Assembly (NCBI GenBank): GCA_020055645.1
Contig: CM034546.1
Span: 105,669,812 to 105,733,811, forward strand
Length of the DNA: 64,000 nucleotides
Direction: 5' to 3'
Source: Tomocerus qinae
Taxonomy: Eukaryota > Arthropoda > Collembola > Entomobryomorpha > Tomoceridae
Shown here: positions 46,307 through 59,929 of the stretch, in pieces
Numbering within the stretch: the first letter of the stretch is position 1
How the letters are laid out: every line of letters begins with the position of its first letter
Notes under the pieces: model-generated
What the model saw: the letters and a program-made list of their open reading frames with translations, nothing else
The model's database searches: none
What the model was told of the DNA's origin: nothing
Program-made: the position numbers and the translations under genes

Positions 46307-48187
46307 CTACGGTACAAAAAAGTAAACTTTATTCCGTAACACTTTGACTTTCATTTTCTTCATTTCAAATTCTTCATTATCTATGGAACAGAATTCTGGA
46401 GAGAGGATAGTGCTAATCTCTGCTTCGCTACATTCAATTGTGTTTGCTAATTTTCTAGGCTGACCATTCATTCTTCTCATGCCTTCGGAAATGAAATCTG
46501 TCCAACCATATGTTTCTCCTATTTCCATAACAAGACGACCTTTTCCAGTTGACATAATGTTGAATTCAGGAGTCTCTACGCACAAAGATGTCCACACCCC
46601 GCATTCGGGATTTTCAACTGCTTCATTAACTAGTTCTTGAGCTAAAATAATTTTTAAAAAAATAATTAGTGTTATTATATTTTTTACTACTCGTTAGACT
46701 AAGAAAATATACAACAATAGTACTACTGTAAATACCTAAAACAGGTCGGAAAAGCGAAAGGACTCTAGTTAAAGTGGATGGTCCGCTCTTCTTTGGAATA
46801 GGTTCTTCAACTTTACACTTTAAGCAACCTGAACATGCGGGTACATAGCGTATTTCGGCTTTAAAATTTTCAACTTTCGGGACCCTTAGATGAGACCAAA
46901 ATGTAGTAAAGTTTTCCCCCAAAAATCTTGGCATTTTTTCCTTGAACTGTTCAGCTTCACGGAATTGTCCTATTTTTATTCCTGACATTGAATATACTGG
47001 TTTTATCACTTTACGGGCTTCAGAATTTTCTTTGGACTCGTTTTCACCAGAAATATCACTTTCAACCTATGAATATTAAAATAAAACTTAATTGAAATTG
47101 CTACGCTGGAGTTCTGGAGTTGGAAAGATGTTATTTTGGTTTTGGATTCGGATCTACAACGTAATAAAGCTTTAATAAATTGAATTCAATGCAAAAAGGA
47201 TTTACATTTTCATCAGTATTATTGTCTTCCATAACTCTAATTTCCATTACGTCCTGGGGCAACATATTGTGTTTGACAATAGCCATGGCCGACTCAGCAA
47301 TCATCTTGGCTTCAGAATAGCCTTCTTTGTGAAATATAGTTCTGGCGAATTCATTGTGGGTTCCAATAGGTACAATAGCCACTGGGTATTTTTTCAAAGC
47401 TTCTTCTGAATCATCCCTTCGAAAAAGGCCAGTAATTATCTACAAAAACATTTGTTTGATCAATAATATTTATTTTATGAAGCAGATAAAGATAGCATGC
47501 ATAATACGAAAATTACTAAACACAGATTATTATGCATAATAATGGAAATTGTACCTCAATAAGTGTTCCATCTCCTCCAGCGACAGCAACGACATTCGTT
47601 TTGTCGATGAGAGCTGCTAAATCTCTTGCTTCACTAATTCTTTCAGTTTTAACAACATTTACCAAGAACCCAGACAAATGAATTAAAGGTTCTGCATATT
47701 TTTCAAACTTGTCTTTGGCCTTTCTGAAAATATCACACATAATAATAATTATAAAAATAATTCAAAATTCAAACTAGACACGAATAGATTAAAACAGCTT
47801 TGGCAAAGTCTAAGAGAATTTAGCTACACAACAGACTAACAAAACTAACCTATTTCCTGCAGTTGGATTAAGAAACAAAGTTATGTGTTTATTTCTTGCA
47901 CCCATTGGCAAAGGCCTATTTCCATGAACAGCCGCCTCTTCACAATACTCTTTCATCATATGAAAAGTCCTTAAAAATAAAATCAATCAACTAAAATTTA
48001 ATTTTTTCTTCATTTCATATTTCATAATAATAATCATAAGGGGGAGACGGACCAGTGAGAAAAACGTATCCACTTACTTGTGACGATTGTATGCGTAATC
48101 GGCTCCATATGTAGCAAGTACGACAGCAAATGTCGTTTTCTTCCAGTTATTTCTTAGTGTTTTAAAGAAATTAATTATCTTGGCCAT
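46307..48187 (-). CDS. AGK: Acylglycerol kinase, mitochondrial
   Basis: Six exons, about 48187-48078, 47969-47850, 47723-47555, 47439-47206, 47066-46736 and 46641-46307, all with GT-AG borders and phase-consistent joins; ~430 residues, the normal AGK size. The N-terminus (FFKTLRNNWKKTTFA) matches the AGK membrane/targeting segment. The diacylglycerol-kinase catalytic core shows LFLNPTAGN and the ATP-binding AVAGGDGTL, then VPIGTHNEFAR in place of the more common GTxND form. Later exons hold the KPVYSMSGIKIGQFRE segment and the AGK-specific C-terminus. In animals AGK phosphorylates mono- and diacylglycerol and, independently of kinase activity, is part of the TIM22 carrier translocase; both are family knowledge. 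No neighbour is functionally linked. Confidence 0.93.
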
Positions 48188-51100
48188 TTCTATTTATTTA
48201 AAATTGTGAGTACAACAATGAAGGAGGAATATATATTTCTTTGTTTATAAATAACAGTGTCTTCTTTTTTAACTTTACTCTGACTTTTGTAACTTCATAA
48301 TATCTGTATTATAGCTGATAATAGCTAAATGTTTTTTTGAATTATTTGATTCTACTATTTGTACTATACATTATAACAGTAAAAAATGAATTAGTGATTC
48401 ATTTTTATTGTAATCAATTACCATTAAATTTCAGATATTGTGGGTAAAATTTAATGTCTAACTTAACAATATTATGAATTTTACCAGGTTATTATTGCTA
48501 CACTTTTAAGAGGTAGTTAATCCCGTTTATGTTTACGGCGAGTTTGCCTTTTGTTTTCGAAATGTGCGTTAAAATTAATATTCAATATTCGGTTTCGGTG
48601 CCTTCTGTGAGAGATCGTAGTATCGTATCTCAATGCTCATGCTACAGTTTCACAGCAACCTTTGCTTGGCGCTATATTTTTCTCCGTACAGTTCAGCAGA
48701 TATCACATAAAGACTATCACAAAAAGATTTTTAAGTAACCGACTGGGACTGACTAAACGAGAGATCTTAAACGAATTAGAGAGTTTTTCTTTAAAAATTG
48801 TAATTTATGGGCTTTAATTAAATTTCATGAAAATAGCCCTTACAAAAACCAACCGGCGAAGCGTGTAACAAGTTGGAAAAAATTTAAAAGACAAAGCTTG
48901 AGAGGATTTTTAATTTAATCCATCCAGTTCACAAGGTTGTTAAAATGAGATTTCATGTATAAAGACGCAAAATAAAATATGACTAAATTGTAAAATTTAT
49001 CTCAATGTCTCATTAAGCACCGGGGTTGTGGTGCAATATCTATCAGCATTACCCATATGATAGGGGCGATACAAGTTGGTAATCATAGACAATTGAGTTC
49101 TCCGGTTGAACCGAGTAAGATACGAAGTGGAGTTGGTAAACATAATCTATAACTCCTCAACAATCTAGGCTTTCAACCACTTCACCATCACGGCAATACT
49201 TTTTGTATCATGGGAAAATGTGCCACTAAATTGTTATACTACATTTACACATACACACCACAAACACATAAACATAGCTGCCTTTCTTATAATAATGTGT
49301 GCTATCTATTTTCTGTATATAACTTCATTTCATGGATTCCTGTCGTGTTTCCGTTTCTTCAAGTATCTTGTTACGTTTATACACATTTTCAATTGTTTTC
49401 ATATTCTACCATAAGATAAGGTTAAAGACATAATTAAAATCAAAGGTCATCGTTTAACAAATTCTAACAGAAAATGGTAAATAGTTGCTTACAAGAAAAG
49501 ATTTTTATTATGGCCTGTCTCTATAGGGCACTTTTGTTATCTGTATAATGTACTGCTTGCTTTCTGTGGATGTAAGTAAATGCTATCTTCAGATTCTAAA
49601 AATGTTATCCAATTACCCAAATTAGTAATTTACGTAACAAGTAAAGCACTATTTTAAATGCTATTATTGATTATATTATGTTTGTAAATCTATATAATAC
49701 CTCATACTTTCCTACTATTATCGTGATATGAATTTAGATATAAGCATTGAAATCGTATGTTTTTCGGGTTTGCTTTTCGTGATAAATTTCGTGATAAATA
49801 CATCTGTACATAAGGACAAGGACGTATCTAGAAAATAGATTTAGGGAATGCTAATTTCTAAATAATAGTGCACTGAGTTTTCAAAATTTTAGGGAGATGC
49901 TTAATAAGCACCTCTAAAGTCCTCCGCATATACTATCCCGTTTATTAGGATTTACGTTATTTTGCTTCATCTGCTTGTTGTGATTGTGAAGTTAAAATAT
50001 TTACACAGGGCGGTCCTAATATAAATAATAGGTGAGTGTGTGACTTCAAATAACTTTTGAACGGCCCTTAGATCAATTTTAGTAAGATATAGACCATTTT
50101 AAAGACAAACGCATTGTGAGTGAACTGATATAAGGAGATGCACACCAAATACCAAACATCAGTATCAATGTCTAACTTAGGGATTTTTTTGGAAAATGTG
50201 CAATTTAAACGATTTCTTCTCAATTTGAGCGTCAATAACATACCAACGGGGACTTAAAATCCAAACGAGACACACATCATTCGGAACAGGATGAAATATC
50301 TAGTTTTTGCTATAAGTAGCATTTATGGTATGTTATATACAGGCAGGAATAACAGTTCACTCACATACTCACAATGTGTTTGTCTTTAAAATGATCTATA
50401 TATTTTTAAAATTGATTTAGAGTCATTAAAAGTTATTTGAAGTCAAACACTATATTATATAGCCTGTTATGTTATGTTATAGGACTACCCTGTACTCATT
50501 CGAACTTATATGCCGTGGACCCGGAAAACGGACCAGACCCGGCTCTAGCAAAGAAACCGGTGAGATACAGAGCCGCAGCGAGGGGGGCAAGGGTACCAGC
50601 CCCCCCCCCCGAAATTGAAAGAAAAGAAAGCTAAAACCCAAAAATGTTTCACGCTTCGCACGAAATTGGTATAAATTGTCACTTAGTTCTTCGGGCCACT
50701 GCACTGCAGAAATCCGGATGGGACTGGGAATGGGAATATCTAGCATGCTAGTGATGCTAATTGCTAAACTATTTTGCATAAAATTATTTTCCATAAGAGT
50801 TTATTAGCCATAGCCAACGCCGGCAACCATAATAATATAATTCATTATGTTTAACTATTACGAATACTAGCTTTCACTTCGGCGGTCTTTTTACTAGTAG
50901 GTATAATAAAATTCTGTGGGCCAGCAGTTTATGTCCTCGTCCGCACTCCGCCCGTCTGTTCTTTGTCTTTCAGTTTCCAGCCTGTTCCTGTTCTTTCCTG
51001 TGCATGTAGCTTAGCCAGTTAATTTTCTCGTTTATGCACCAGCCGAGTCCCACAACAGCCCTATAGTCTTGTGTTCAAGTAAAAGGTGAAACTGAAAGGA

Positions 51101-51935
51101 CCCTTTTTGTGGTTTGTAAGACTCGCTTTGTACCATTATTACGAGGTCAGAAAAGTAAAGGTAAGTCTAAAGCCAGAAAATAATTAATTTGTCCATTTTA
51201 ACGAATACATAATATAAATAATTAGTCCGTGTAACGAGTCACCTGACCTTTTTCCTAAGAAGCAAGTTGTAATGCAATCGGTTATATGGGACGGGGGGAC
51301 GAAAGGCATCTGGGTTTTAAAAAAGCTTCCCTTCCAATTTTTCTGAAATGGAAGAAAGCTTCAATCAAGGCTTCTCTGTTCTATTTTTTCAATGGGCCTG
51401 TTCTGATTTTTTGGGAAGGCCAGGCCAAAGCTTGCCTTAAGATTTTCTTAGATGGAAAGGAAATTTTTCTAGGAAAGTGAGGTTTCCCTTCACTATTTTT
51501 CTTGGAAAGAAACTAGATCCCTGGAAGGAAAGGAGCGAATTTTTTTTCTCAATTCTGGAAAGAAATCCAACATTTTCCAATTTTTCATGGAATTTATTGT
51601 TATTTGTAGACATTATTTTTTTTAAACATAAATGGGAATTATGAGCATAACGAGACGAGCGAAAAATTTTAATGTTGAGGGCCATATACGTGCTTCCCGG
51701 GAAATGTGGAGAATTTTTTTATCGGTCGGTCAGTCGGTCATCGGTTCCGGGAAGAAAAACATAACAAGCATATTTTGAGGGCTCGAAAGTAGTCTACCCC
51801 ACTTCTGACTTCTCAGACTACAAGTCTACAACCTAATGTGTCTAATTTATTATTGCCAATAGATATCTGATGTCTGATGTTAACAATTTTAATTTAAACT
51901 TGAAAAGCTAGCTTAGCTGGAACTTGGAAGTTAAA
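48188..51935. other. Intergenic, no gene seen
   Basis: Lies between divergently transcribed AGK (minus) and the gene at 51936 (plus). Apart from the repeat near 50575-50700, I see only short frames without features. The upper end should contain the promoter of the 51936 gene. Confidence 0.5.
50575..50700 (+). repeat. Copy of G-run/C-run dispersed repeat
   Basis: GCGAGGGGGGCAAGG, then a 12-C run with GAAATTGAAAGAAAAG and later CACGCTTCGCACG. The order of motifs matches the insertion at 42354-42597 (G-run, CCCCCCGAAAT, AAGAAAAAG, CGCGCTCCGCGCG). Ends not defined. Confidence 0.65.
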
Positions 51936-54900
51936 ATGGAGAAGGGTAAAGACAGCAGTAACAGGAATGTTAAGAAAGAAAATCCAAAGAAGATGAAAGC
52001 TGAATATCGTATCTCGAAACGAAGAGAATCCTCTGATTCGGATTCCGATGATGAAAATGACAATACAAGGCCAACCCAAAAGGAATTCATATGGAATACG
52101 GTGCTGCTTATCAATAATTTTTCGCCACAACATTCTATTGCGGTATATTTTAAAAAAATTATAAACAATTCACTCAAATTTCTATATTCATGAAGAGTAA
52201 ATCTTGTCGATTTTTAGCTCTAAACTCTAAAGTGTCCTTATGACATCACGTCCCTTAATTAAATTTACTATTTTTGCTCTTCCTGCATGGTCGCGCGTAA
52301 TCCAATATTTACTTGACGGCCGTGACACCCCCATTTTTACCCCAAACGTAACAAAATTAATTGAATGGTGAGGTGATATGATAAGATAGTGTTGTTAAAC
52401 ACTTTTTTCATGTTAGATGTTTTTTTAATGTTTATACTAAAAATTCAAAAAGATTCAGGTGAAACGGAAGGGAATAATTTGGAAGCTAAAGAATTGATTT
52501 TATATAGCTATTTTATTGTTATAATATGAGTAGGGTTGGTCAATGGAAGCGTTGGAGAAGTCTCTAGGAAGTGATTATCTCCGATATTTTGGAAAATTTG
52601 TGGAACCCAAAATGTTTAAACCTGGAGCAAAAACCTGGAGAGAGGTTTTCGAGTCACCATATTTCAAGCCTATATTTAAATTAACTACACGACAACGGCA
52701 TCCTGTTCTATTTGCGACTGAACCGATAAGAGAAGGAAAAATTGCCAAATTAACCAAAATGGCATCTTATGCTTCTTGTCGGTTATCTGACGATCCAATT
52801 TTCAATATGCTGTTGAAACTTCCACCTTTAGAAAATACTAATATTGATGACCGTATAGCTGAAAGGATTCAACAGATCCTTAATTTTGATGGTTCGAAAC
52901 TAAACAAAAATGCGTGCAGGAAAATAGCAGTAAAAAGGCAAATAATGAGTCTAGCTTCAAATCTCCCCGGTGGCGTAAAAACTATAAGTCTGTCTAGTGA
53001 TTCGGAAGATTCATCCGACGAAGTACCGAATAAAAAAAGGGCTCCTAATCCTAATAATGTGGTTTCTAATAAACCCTGCCTTACTGTTGCTGTACCGGCC
53101 TGTACTTTACCGAAACTTCCTCCTGTTGTGGCTGAAACTGCGAATAATAACTGTACCGTCACCAAACCTGCTACTACCGTTTGTACTCTACCAAAACCTC
53201 CTTCTGTAGCAAAAACTGTTGGTGATGATGGCATTGTACCAAATTCCTCTATTACAGAAAATCCTATTGTTGATTTATGTACTCCGCCAAAACCTTCTGT
53301 AGCAAAAGCTATTGGTGATGATGGCATTGTACCAAAATCAACTTTTACAAAAAATCCTATTGCTGATATTTCTACTCTACCAGAACCTCCTTCTGCCGCA
53401 AAAGCTTTTGATGATGACCATGGCATTGTACCGAAATCTTCTGTTATAGGAAATCCTATTGCTGATAATCGTACTCTACCAAAACCTCCTTCTGTAGCAA
53501 AAGCTGTTGATGATGATGGCATTGTACCGAAATCTTCTGTTAAAGAAAATCCCATAACTGATATTTGTATTCTACCATCTCTTGCTGTAACAAAATCGGT
53601 TGATATTGTCCGTAATGCACCAATGCCTCATGTTATATCTGTAGCAGAAGCCGTGGAAAATACCGTCACTACTGTACTGGAGCCCACTGTTAGGATTGAT
53701 GCGGTTGGAACTACTTCAAAATCGACCTGTACTACACCAACGCTTTTTAGTATGACAGAAGCTGTCGAAAATGTGGAAGTTCCAAAGACTTTCTTATCTA
53801 TTGAGATGCCTGGATTTGCAAACATAAAAGCCGCTAATACGGTTCAAGAATTTCCTATAAGCGGTACAAATAATGCGCTGCGATTAATTCTGGTAAGCTA
53901 CAATAAAAGCAATGAAAGTCTTGAAGAGGAGAAGGCTTCAGGAGAGCAAAATTCTTCAGTGAATGCTATTAGTAATACTCCTATTCCAAAGTCGTTTTCA
54001 AGTATTCGAAGTAATAATTGGAAGCCGATAGGCTACTCGTCAGTGGATAAATTGGACAACATGTTCGACCGAAGGCCAATTGTGACTGAAAATGTGAGTC
54101 CCTTGGATTTTTCCGATTCAAGTTCGAGTCCCTTGGATTTGTCCAGTTCGGGTTCAGGACTTCAAATTGAAGAAGTTCGTAGTTTAGCTCTGGATTGTAC
54201 ATCCCGTTTTGGTTCACCGCAAGCATGTAGTACGCAATTGGCCAGATCAAAATCCTTCTCCTATAGCTTTCCAAGTCAAGAAACGATAATTGTTAAGGAA
54301 AATTCTTCCTTCTCTGAATCACAACTACATTCTCAACGTCCTTCGTTGAGAGACGAAGTGGTCAGTTATTTAGCATATAATGTGTACATTATATATCAAT
54401 AATGAGTGTAATCTAATGAAATATTTTGATATTTCTAATACATTTATATTGTTGTCTTGTCTTGTTTTGCAGGAACGATACCCAGGATCATCATTCGAGA
54501 GAAAACGTTTGGTAGAACAACGTGGTTTATGTAATACTTTGTGGCCTCAAAAAGACGACTGTTCAGTATTAGTAGTAGATATTAAACGTCTGTGTAGAGA
54601 TGCATGGGTTGATGATCTACAGGATATTTTTTCGGAGTATGGATATGTTAAAAAAGCAATGGTTTCCGAAGGCCGTTACGGTCAGATTGAAATGTCCTAC
54701 AGTAGTGCATTGAATGCCAAACAGGTAAAAATTATTTCAATTAGCTTAAATTCTCTTTTATAATAATGTCAATTAAATGATCATTATTGTTATTATTTCT
54801 TTCCGAAAATCACTCATGTTCACTTGTTGGTCATTTTAATTGCAGCGTTTATCAAAAAGATACATAGTTTACGATGAGGATGGTAATGCTGTATTTTCAT

Positions 54901-55082
54901 TCCAAGTACGGGATATTTTGGCGAATAAAATGATAGATGCTCATAGTATTTCAATCTCTTCTGTATTCGGAAGGAACTACATGGATCAACCTCGAGCACC
55001 AAACAATGGAAGGTTAATTGTTAAAGTGATTCTGGAATGGGAATTGAAGAAATACAACGAGTTTGCCGAATTGCTGGAATAA
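51936..55082 (+). CDS. Unrecognised nuclear-type protein with probable C-terminal RRM-like domain
   Basis: Four exons with all joins in phase 0: 51936-52142, 52534-54360, 54473-54724, 54846-55082; ~840 residues. Exon 1 encodes a basic/acidic head (KRRESSDSDSDDEND) and the start of a folded segment that continues into exon 2 (WSMEALEKSL, TWREVFESPYF, FKLTTRQRHP). Then come a Ser/Asp patch (SLSSDSEDSSDE), followed by KKR, and about five degenerate ~30-residue repeats around DDGIVPKSS. After a Ser-rich region, the last two exons give SVLVVDIKRLC, DLQDIFSEYGYVKKAMV and GQIEMSYSS. These look like the beta1, helix 1 and beta3 elements of an RNA-recognition motif, though the aromatic RNP positions are weak. 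A nuclear RNA-associated role is a guess. I could not name the family. The exon 1 join is the least certain part; translation could instead start at 52543. Confidence 0.7.
53190..53580 (+). repeat. Coding ~90-bp degenerate repeat
   Basis: Four to five in-frame copies of a ~30-residue unit (PKPPSVAKxV, DDGIVPKSS, ENPIxD) within exon 2 of the gene at 51936-55082. Copies differ at many codons, so the expansion is not recent. Confidence 0.88.
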
Positions 55083-56126
55083 ACTAGTATTTTAATACGC
55101 AATTAAATTACCTCTCACTCTCTCTGTATGTTGGCTAATATCAGTACTCACATTTTCTGATTTTATGAAATGACTCGTGTCGCGTTTATGTTTAAGTTTC
55201 CTTTACTTTTATACGTTTTGTTACATATTAAATTGATTATACCATGTTTGTACTTTAGAGGATTCTTTTTATCCAAACTCTTAATGAAATCGCTGTAGTT
55301 GTATCTTATTTAGTTTAGTTGTAGTTATAATTAATGGATTCTGCGCTCGATTATGCTGATATATTAGAGTAATACTAATTAAATTGAACGATTATGTTTA
55401 TCAAAGCCCATTGAATTATATCGCTGTAATCATAAGTAGTTAGTTTAGCTGTAGTCGTAGTTGTCATTGTAAGTTAAGTAATGAATTATTGCGGTTCGGC
55501 AGGTGAATAATAATTGATAGTGGAGTGTAACATTTTAATCGCAATAAGTAGATTAATATTAATTGTCTGTTCCATTTATATTTTTAAATCACATTTATAC
55601 TTGCTATTTGCCAATATTGTATCACTGTATTTAAATGATAAGGACTATGGACTATGAGAGAATTAAATAGAAAGTGCCACATTCTAAATTTTTTCTTGAA
55701 AATAAATTATAGTTCACTAAAAGCAATGAATTATTTAGTAGTCATATATATAGTCACATCATATCACAACTTTATGTCATATTACCCGCCTAACTAGTAA
55801 CTAAAAGTTAAATTTTGGATTCATGTAAAACTACATTTTAATGCTGAAAAGATTATTTCTGTAAGAGCATTTTCCATTTACCGTAATTATTAATTTAACT
55901 ATATTAGCATACATAGTAAAGTTACGGTCTTTTTGGTTTCTGTTTTCATCTGCATGTAATTATTGTGGTTTTCTATATGCGTTTGTTGTAAATATGTTAT
56001 TTGACTGGATAAAAATGTTGCTTGAAAATGTTAATATGGAAAAGTTATGCTTTATTAGGTATCCTTTATATTTCCATATTATTATGATATTTTACTACTA
56101 GAATCTCGTATTGTCTCATCTGTAGA
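55083..56126. other. Convergent 3' intergenic region
   Basis: Separates the 3' ends of the plus-strand gene at 51936-55082 and the minus-strand XK-related gene. AT-rich, with several AATAAA-type signals, including one near 55699. Nothing else seen. Confidence 0.55.
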
Positions 56127-58237
56127 TTATGGAAGACTGTTTTCTAGATTGGCGTTACCTCCATATGCTTTGTTTTCAGTACTTTGTGAGGAATTAGTTT
56201 CATTATTGGAATTTTCAGTGGTGTCGACAGTATTTTTCCAATCGAAGATTTTATCCAGCCTTTTCATTCGCTGTTTCTTAACAGTAGCTCTGGCATAGGG
56301 GATCAAAATAGGAACAACAATAAAAACGACTATAAAGAGTGATGTGTAAATAGCATTGACTAGGGTATCTAAACAAGAATCTGCCCATCCTGTGATATTT
56401 CCGAAAAGAACAAACACTGCAGTTTCACCCCAAACATACCAAAACACCCAATGAGGATCCCCCACTGGGAAAAATACAGTAGCAGAATAACCTAGCATTG
56501 TATCAAAGAGAGAAATTCCTGATCGAGGGTTTGTTCTTCGGATACTAGAATTATCTCCGTTTGGTGTTGGCACATCTGCACTTTGATTTAATCTTTTCCA
56601 GGCCACCAATTGATTCGAGTAGTCTATAAAAGTGAATACTAGTCTAGGAATGATCATCACAAACAATGCTACAACAACTGCATCTAACATAGCATCTTCT
56701 GTGAAGAGACAATGCAACCCAAGTATCAAGAACGTTATGGCCATTGCTCGCGAACCTGAAATGATTTCCATGAAAAGCATGTAAATTACATTTTCATTAA
56801 CATCACAATGGTATTTAATGGAAATCATTGCTCACCAAAGCTAGATAGCATTCTTAGTCCTACAAATAGTCTCGATGTTGGGATATAGGCTGCTCGGTGG
56901 ATACTTTCCATATCGCTGTAGTCACTCTTCCCAGGCAAATTTGCAATAGTCATTACGGTTAACGAAATCAAAATATTGACGATTGTAAACAGCGCTATCA
57001 AAATATTTGTGCTATTTTTAAATTACATTGCTATTCTATTTAGGTTGAGATGAAACGGAATTCTGATAGATAATAGATGTAATATTCATCAAACGCAGTA
57101 TTTTTCAATATGTTTACCTTTAAAAGAAGAGATATCATGGATATTGTCTATGAAAATCAGGAGTTGTATCGTAGCTAACGGAGCTGCTTGAAAAAAGCTC
57201 TGGACTTTTGACAAACTTTTGGAAAATTCTTCGATTTCAAAAAACTGATTTGTGTACATAGGATTCTTCATGGATCTGAATGCTATTTTCGAACTTTGGT
57301 AGGCTCTAAATCAAAAAAGTAACATTGTTTATGTATAAGAAATGCAATTTTACAGAATTGAATGTGTTGGAAGTGTTTTACGTGATAATAGTGGCCAAAG
57401 GTGGGAAGCAATTGACTAAAATGCGAATTCGTCTGCTGCGTGTGAAAAGTCTTTCCAAATGGTCCCTCCTATAATTACAAGAAATTAATCAATATTAGCA
57501 TAAAGTAAGAAAACGTTGCGAAATCAAGATTGACTCAACTGTAGCAAGCTGAATTGTTGTAAAAGACCGATGGCTCCAGTTATCATGAAAGTAGTCGTAA
57601 GTCCTGAAGCCCATTTCAAACCATTAGCGTAATGCCAGAAAACAAGAGTTAAATCTGTTCCAAATTCTGCCAAGTTGATAATGAAGACAATAAAAGCGAA
57701 AATTCCATCTGCTCGAGTAACTTGAACTGTATTTAACGCAGGGATATTCAACATGTTATCATCAGACACTGAAAAGTTACTGTAATTCTGGTTGACAGTA
57801 CTTTTGTAGATACTTTCGTCATTACTTTTGGAATTGCTACTAAAACTGCTACTGCTTCCGCTCGGACTTCCATTTCCCCTCGTAACTTTTGATTGTTTAC
57901 TGAATTCGATGTCACTGTCACTATCACTTCCATTACTGCTGTATCCTGTCTCAGCCTTTCCGTTATCATAATTAGATTTAGCACTCTTTCCAATGGAGAA
58001 CTGTTGCACATCATTTGTTCTGCGAGAATAACCACCAGTCATTTTGCTAGTGCTGGGAGCAACAATAGAAACAGTCTTCTTTGTTTTCTCAGCTTTATCC
58101 AGCAGATCTTTTTTATCACCTTTTCCATTCATCATGCTTTCAATGTGAGACATTACAGAACTCATCATCGATTTGTCTTTGATCTGCTCTGGTCTCTGGA
58201 AATGAGTTATTTCATCCATGAGGAAAAGTTCTTTTGT
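56127..58237 (-). CDS. XK-related (XKR) multi-pass membrane protein
   Basis: Five exons, about 58237-57540, 57469-57382, 57312-57119, 56998-56832 and 56757-56127; frames join and give ~590 residues. The first ~185 residues are cytosolic-looking and Ser/Asn-rich. Then come hydrophobic segments starting at GIFAFIVFIINLAEFGTDLT, which matches the first XKR helix with its conserved Asp. The segment QAAPLATIQLLIFI corresponds to the family's APQLxLQLYxx motif, and SSFGSRAMAITFLIL to the later SRxxALxLF helix. Several further helices and a polar, Asn/Ser-rich C-tail follow. XKR proteins are plasma-membrane proteins; some are caspase-activated phospholipid scramblases (CED-8, Xkr8). No specific caspase site was identified here, so scramblase activity is inference. 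The long N-terminal extension is unusual. An alternative start lies 9 codons upstream. Confidence 0.78.
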
Positions 58238-58239
58238 CG

Positions 58240-59618
58240 AATTCATTGTTTTAAGCCAATTGTAATGTATCACAATAGAATGGCACTTTTTTATGTCGGA
58301 TGCATCTTCGTTTGTCTCCTAATATTATTGTACACGTGCTCTCGTTGAAACTTGCTTTATAACTCACTTTGACTCACAGATGTTTTTACTTTTCAACTCG
58401 TGTATACAATGTCAATTCTTGAATCTATTTTCTGGGGCCTGAAGCCAAATCCTTTTCTTCAAAACAACTTTTTGTTGACCAAGAACGTTTGTACAATAGT
58501 ATATCACGCAGGTTAATACTGTATCTAATCACACGTGTTAAAGTCTTGTTATTGACAGACACAAAAATTTCAACATGTAGAGAAATGTCATAAAATGGTA
58601 ATCGTAGTGATAAATATGATGATGTCACATGTCAAACAAACCGTCTCATGTTTACTTACTTCTATAGATAGGTGTAAATGGAACACAGAAAGACAAATGA
58701 GATAAAGATACAAGAAAACATCTTTTTAAACTGTATCTCCGAACATTATCGGTATGTATTGACTATTGACTCTTACCTTTGAAATCAGTACAAAAATTAG
58801 CAGCAAAATGGAACTGAAATATAAACACAAAACAATTTCGGAACTACGAGTCGAATAGAATCATCTCAGCTGTTTCAGACAAAAAAGAAAAAATATAATT
58901 GAGAAAAAAATGTTATGTAAACACTCGGCCTACACTGCCTGGGCTATATTAGGGGCTATCTAGTATCTGTATTGCTTATAGGGCACTTAAATTACGTATG
59001 TGTACTTATATGGAATGCCATTACTTACGTACTAGTTGGTCGTTTACTGTCCTATTTACGATATAAAAAGTACATTTTTAGAGTTATGAGTTAATCCCAT
59101 TGTCAATACTGAATAGCACTTCCTCCTATCCCCCACGTTTTCACTGATTGAATCACTGGACAAAAAAAGAACACTTTAATATACCATTTATGGAGTTTAA
59201 CTGCGTATAATAATGTAATTTACATGTGACTATTACGCACTAGTAGAGAATCATGCTCGTCTCAATGAGTCACTGTTGCTATTTGCACTGTCCGTACTTT
59301 TCAACTGCTCACTTACTGCAAATGCATACTGGGATCTTCATTCTCAACATAAAACCTACAGCAAGCCGTAACAGAAGCTCGCCTGAGTAAAAGTTACCGT
59401 GTACACATTTTGGTAGACGAAAAGTCACACGTAACACAAAACCGAACGTACGGATTTTGATCAAGCTTTCAGAATTGAGTCTTTATATATGTAGCTACGA
59501 CATATTAAAAATTCAGACATTGATATTATAAGGAAACGAAACTATACCATTTGAAAAATCAATACAAAATCAAAATCGATGAATGTTGACTATAAAAATC
59601 AACATAAAATCAAAATAA
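58240..59618. other. Intergenic, no gene seen
   Basis: Upstream of the XK-related gene. Only short chance frames; presumably includes that gene's promoter. Confidence 0.5.
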
Positions 59619-59929
59619 ATTTGGTAGAAGCGGAGTGAAACGTTTTATACTATCATTCTAACAATTGATAAGAAACGCAATTGAACTTTTTAATGCCCAT
59701 TTTCACTTTGGCTATCAAAATCAAGACAGAGTGAGCGCACGACATCTCAGCAACCAATGGACCGATTTGCCCGAAAATCAATAGAGATCGTTACCAGTCC
59801 ATAGGTATGGTTTTTGCCAAGTTTAATTAATATCCGTCAATTCATTCGGGAGTTATCGTGGGTACGGACGGACGGACAGACTGTGCGATTCTATTAGCTG
59901 CCTTATTCAGGCGAGCTAAAATTGATTAA
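59619..59929 (+). repeat. ~310-bp dispersed repeat, copy 1
   Basis: Begins TTTGGTAGAAGCGGAGTGAAA; contains GCAACCAATGGACCGAT and a GGACGGACGG microsatellite, and ends CTTATTCAGGCGAGCTAAAA. The copy at 60227-60547 matches along its whole length with scattered differences. No coding capacity; SINE- or MITE-like. Confidence 0.88.

Noticed and set aside
49010-49130. Possible RNA gene around GCACCGGGGTTGTGGTGCAA
   Set aside because: A short hairpin can be drawn, but no tRNA or snRNA boxes or consistent cloverleaf were found.
52869-53555. 228-codon minus-strand frame
   Set aside because: Antisense of the coding repeats in the plus-strand gene; that gene has consistent exon joins over its whole length.
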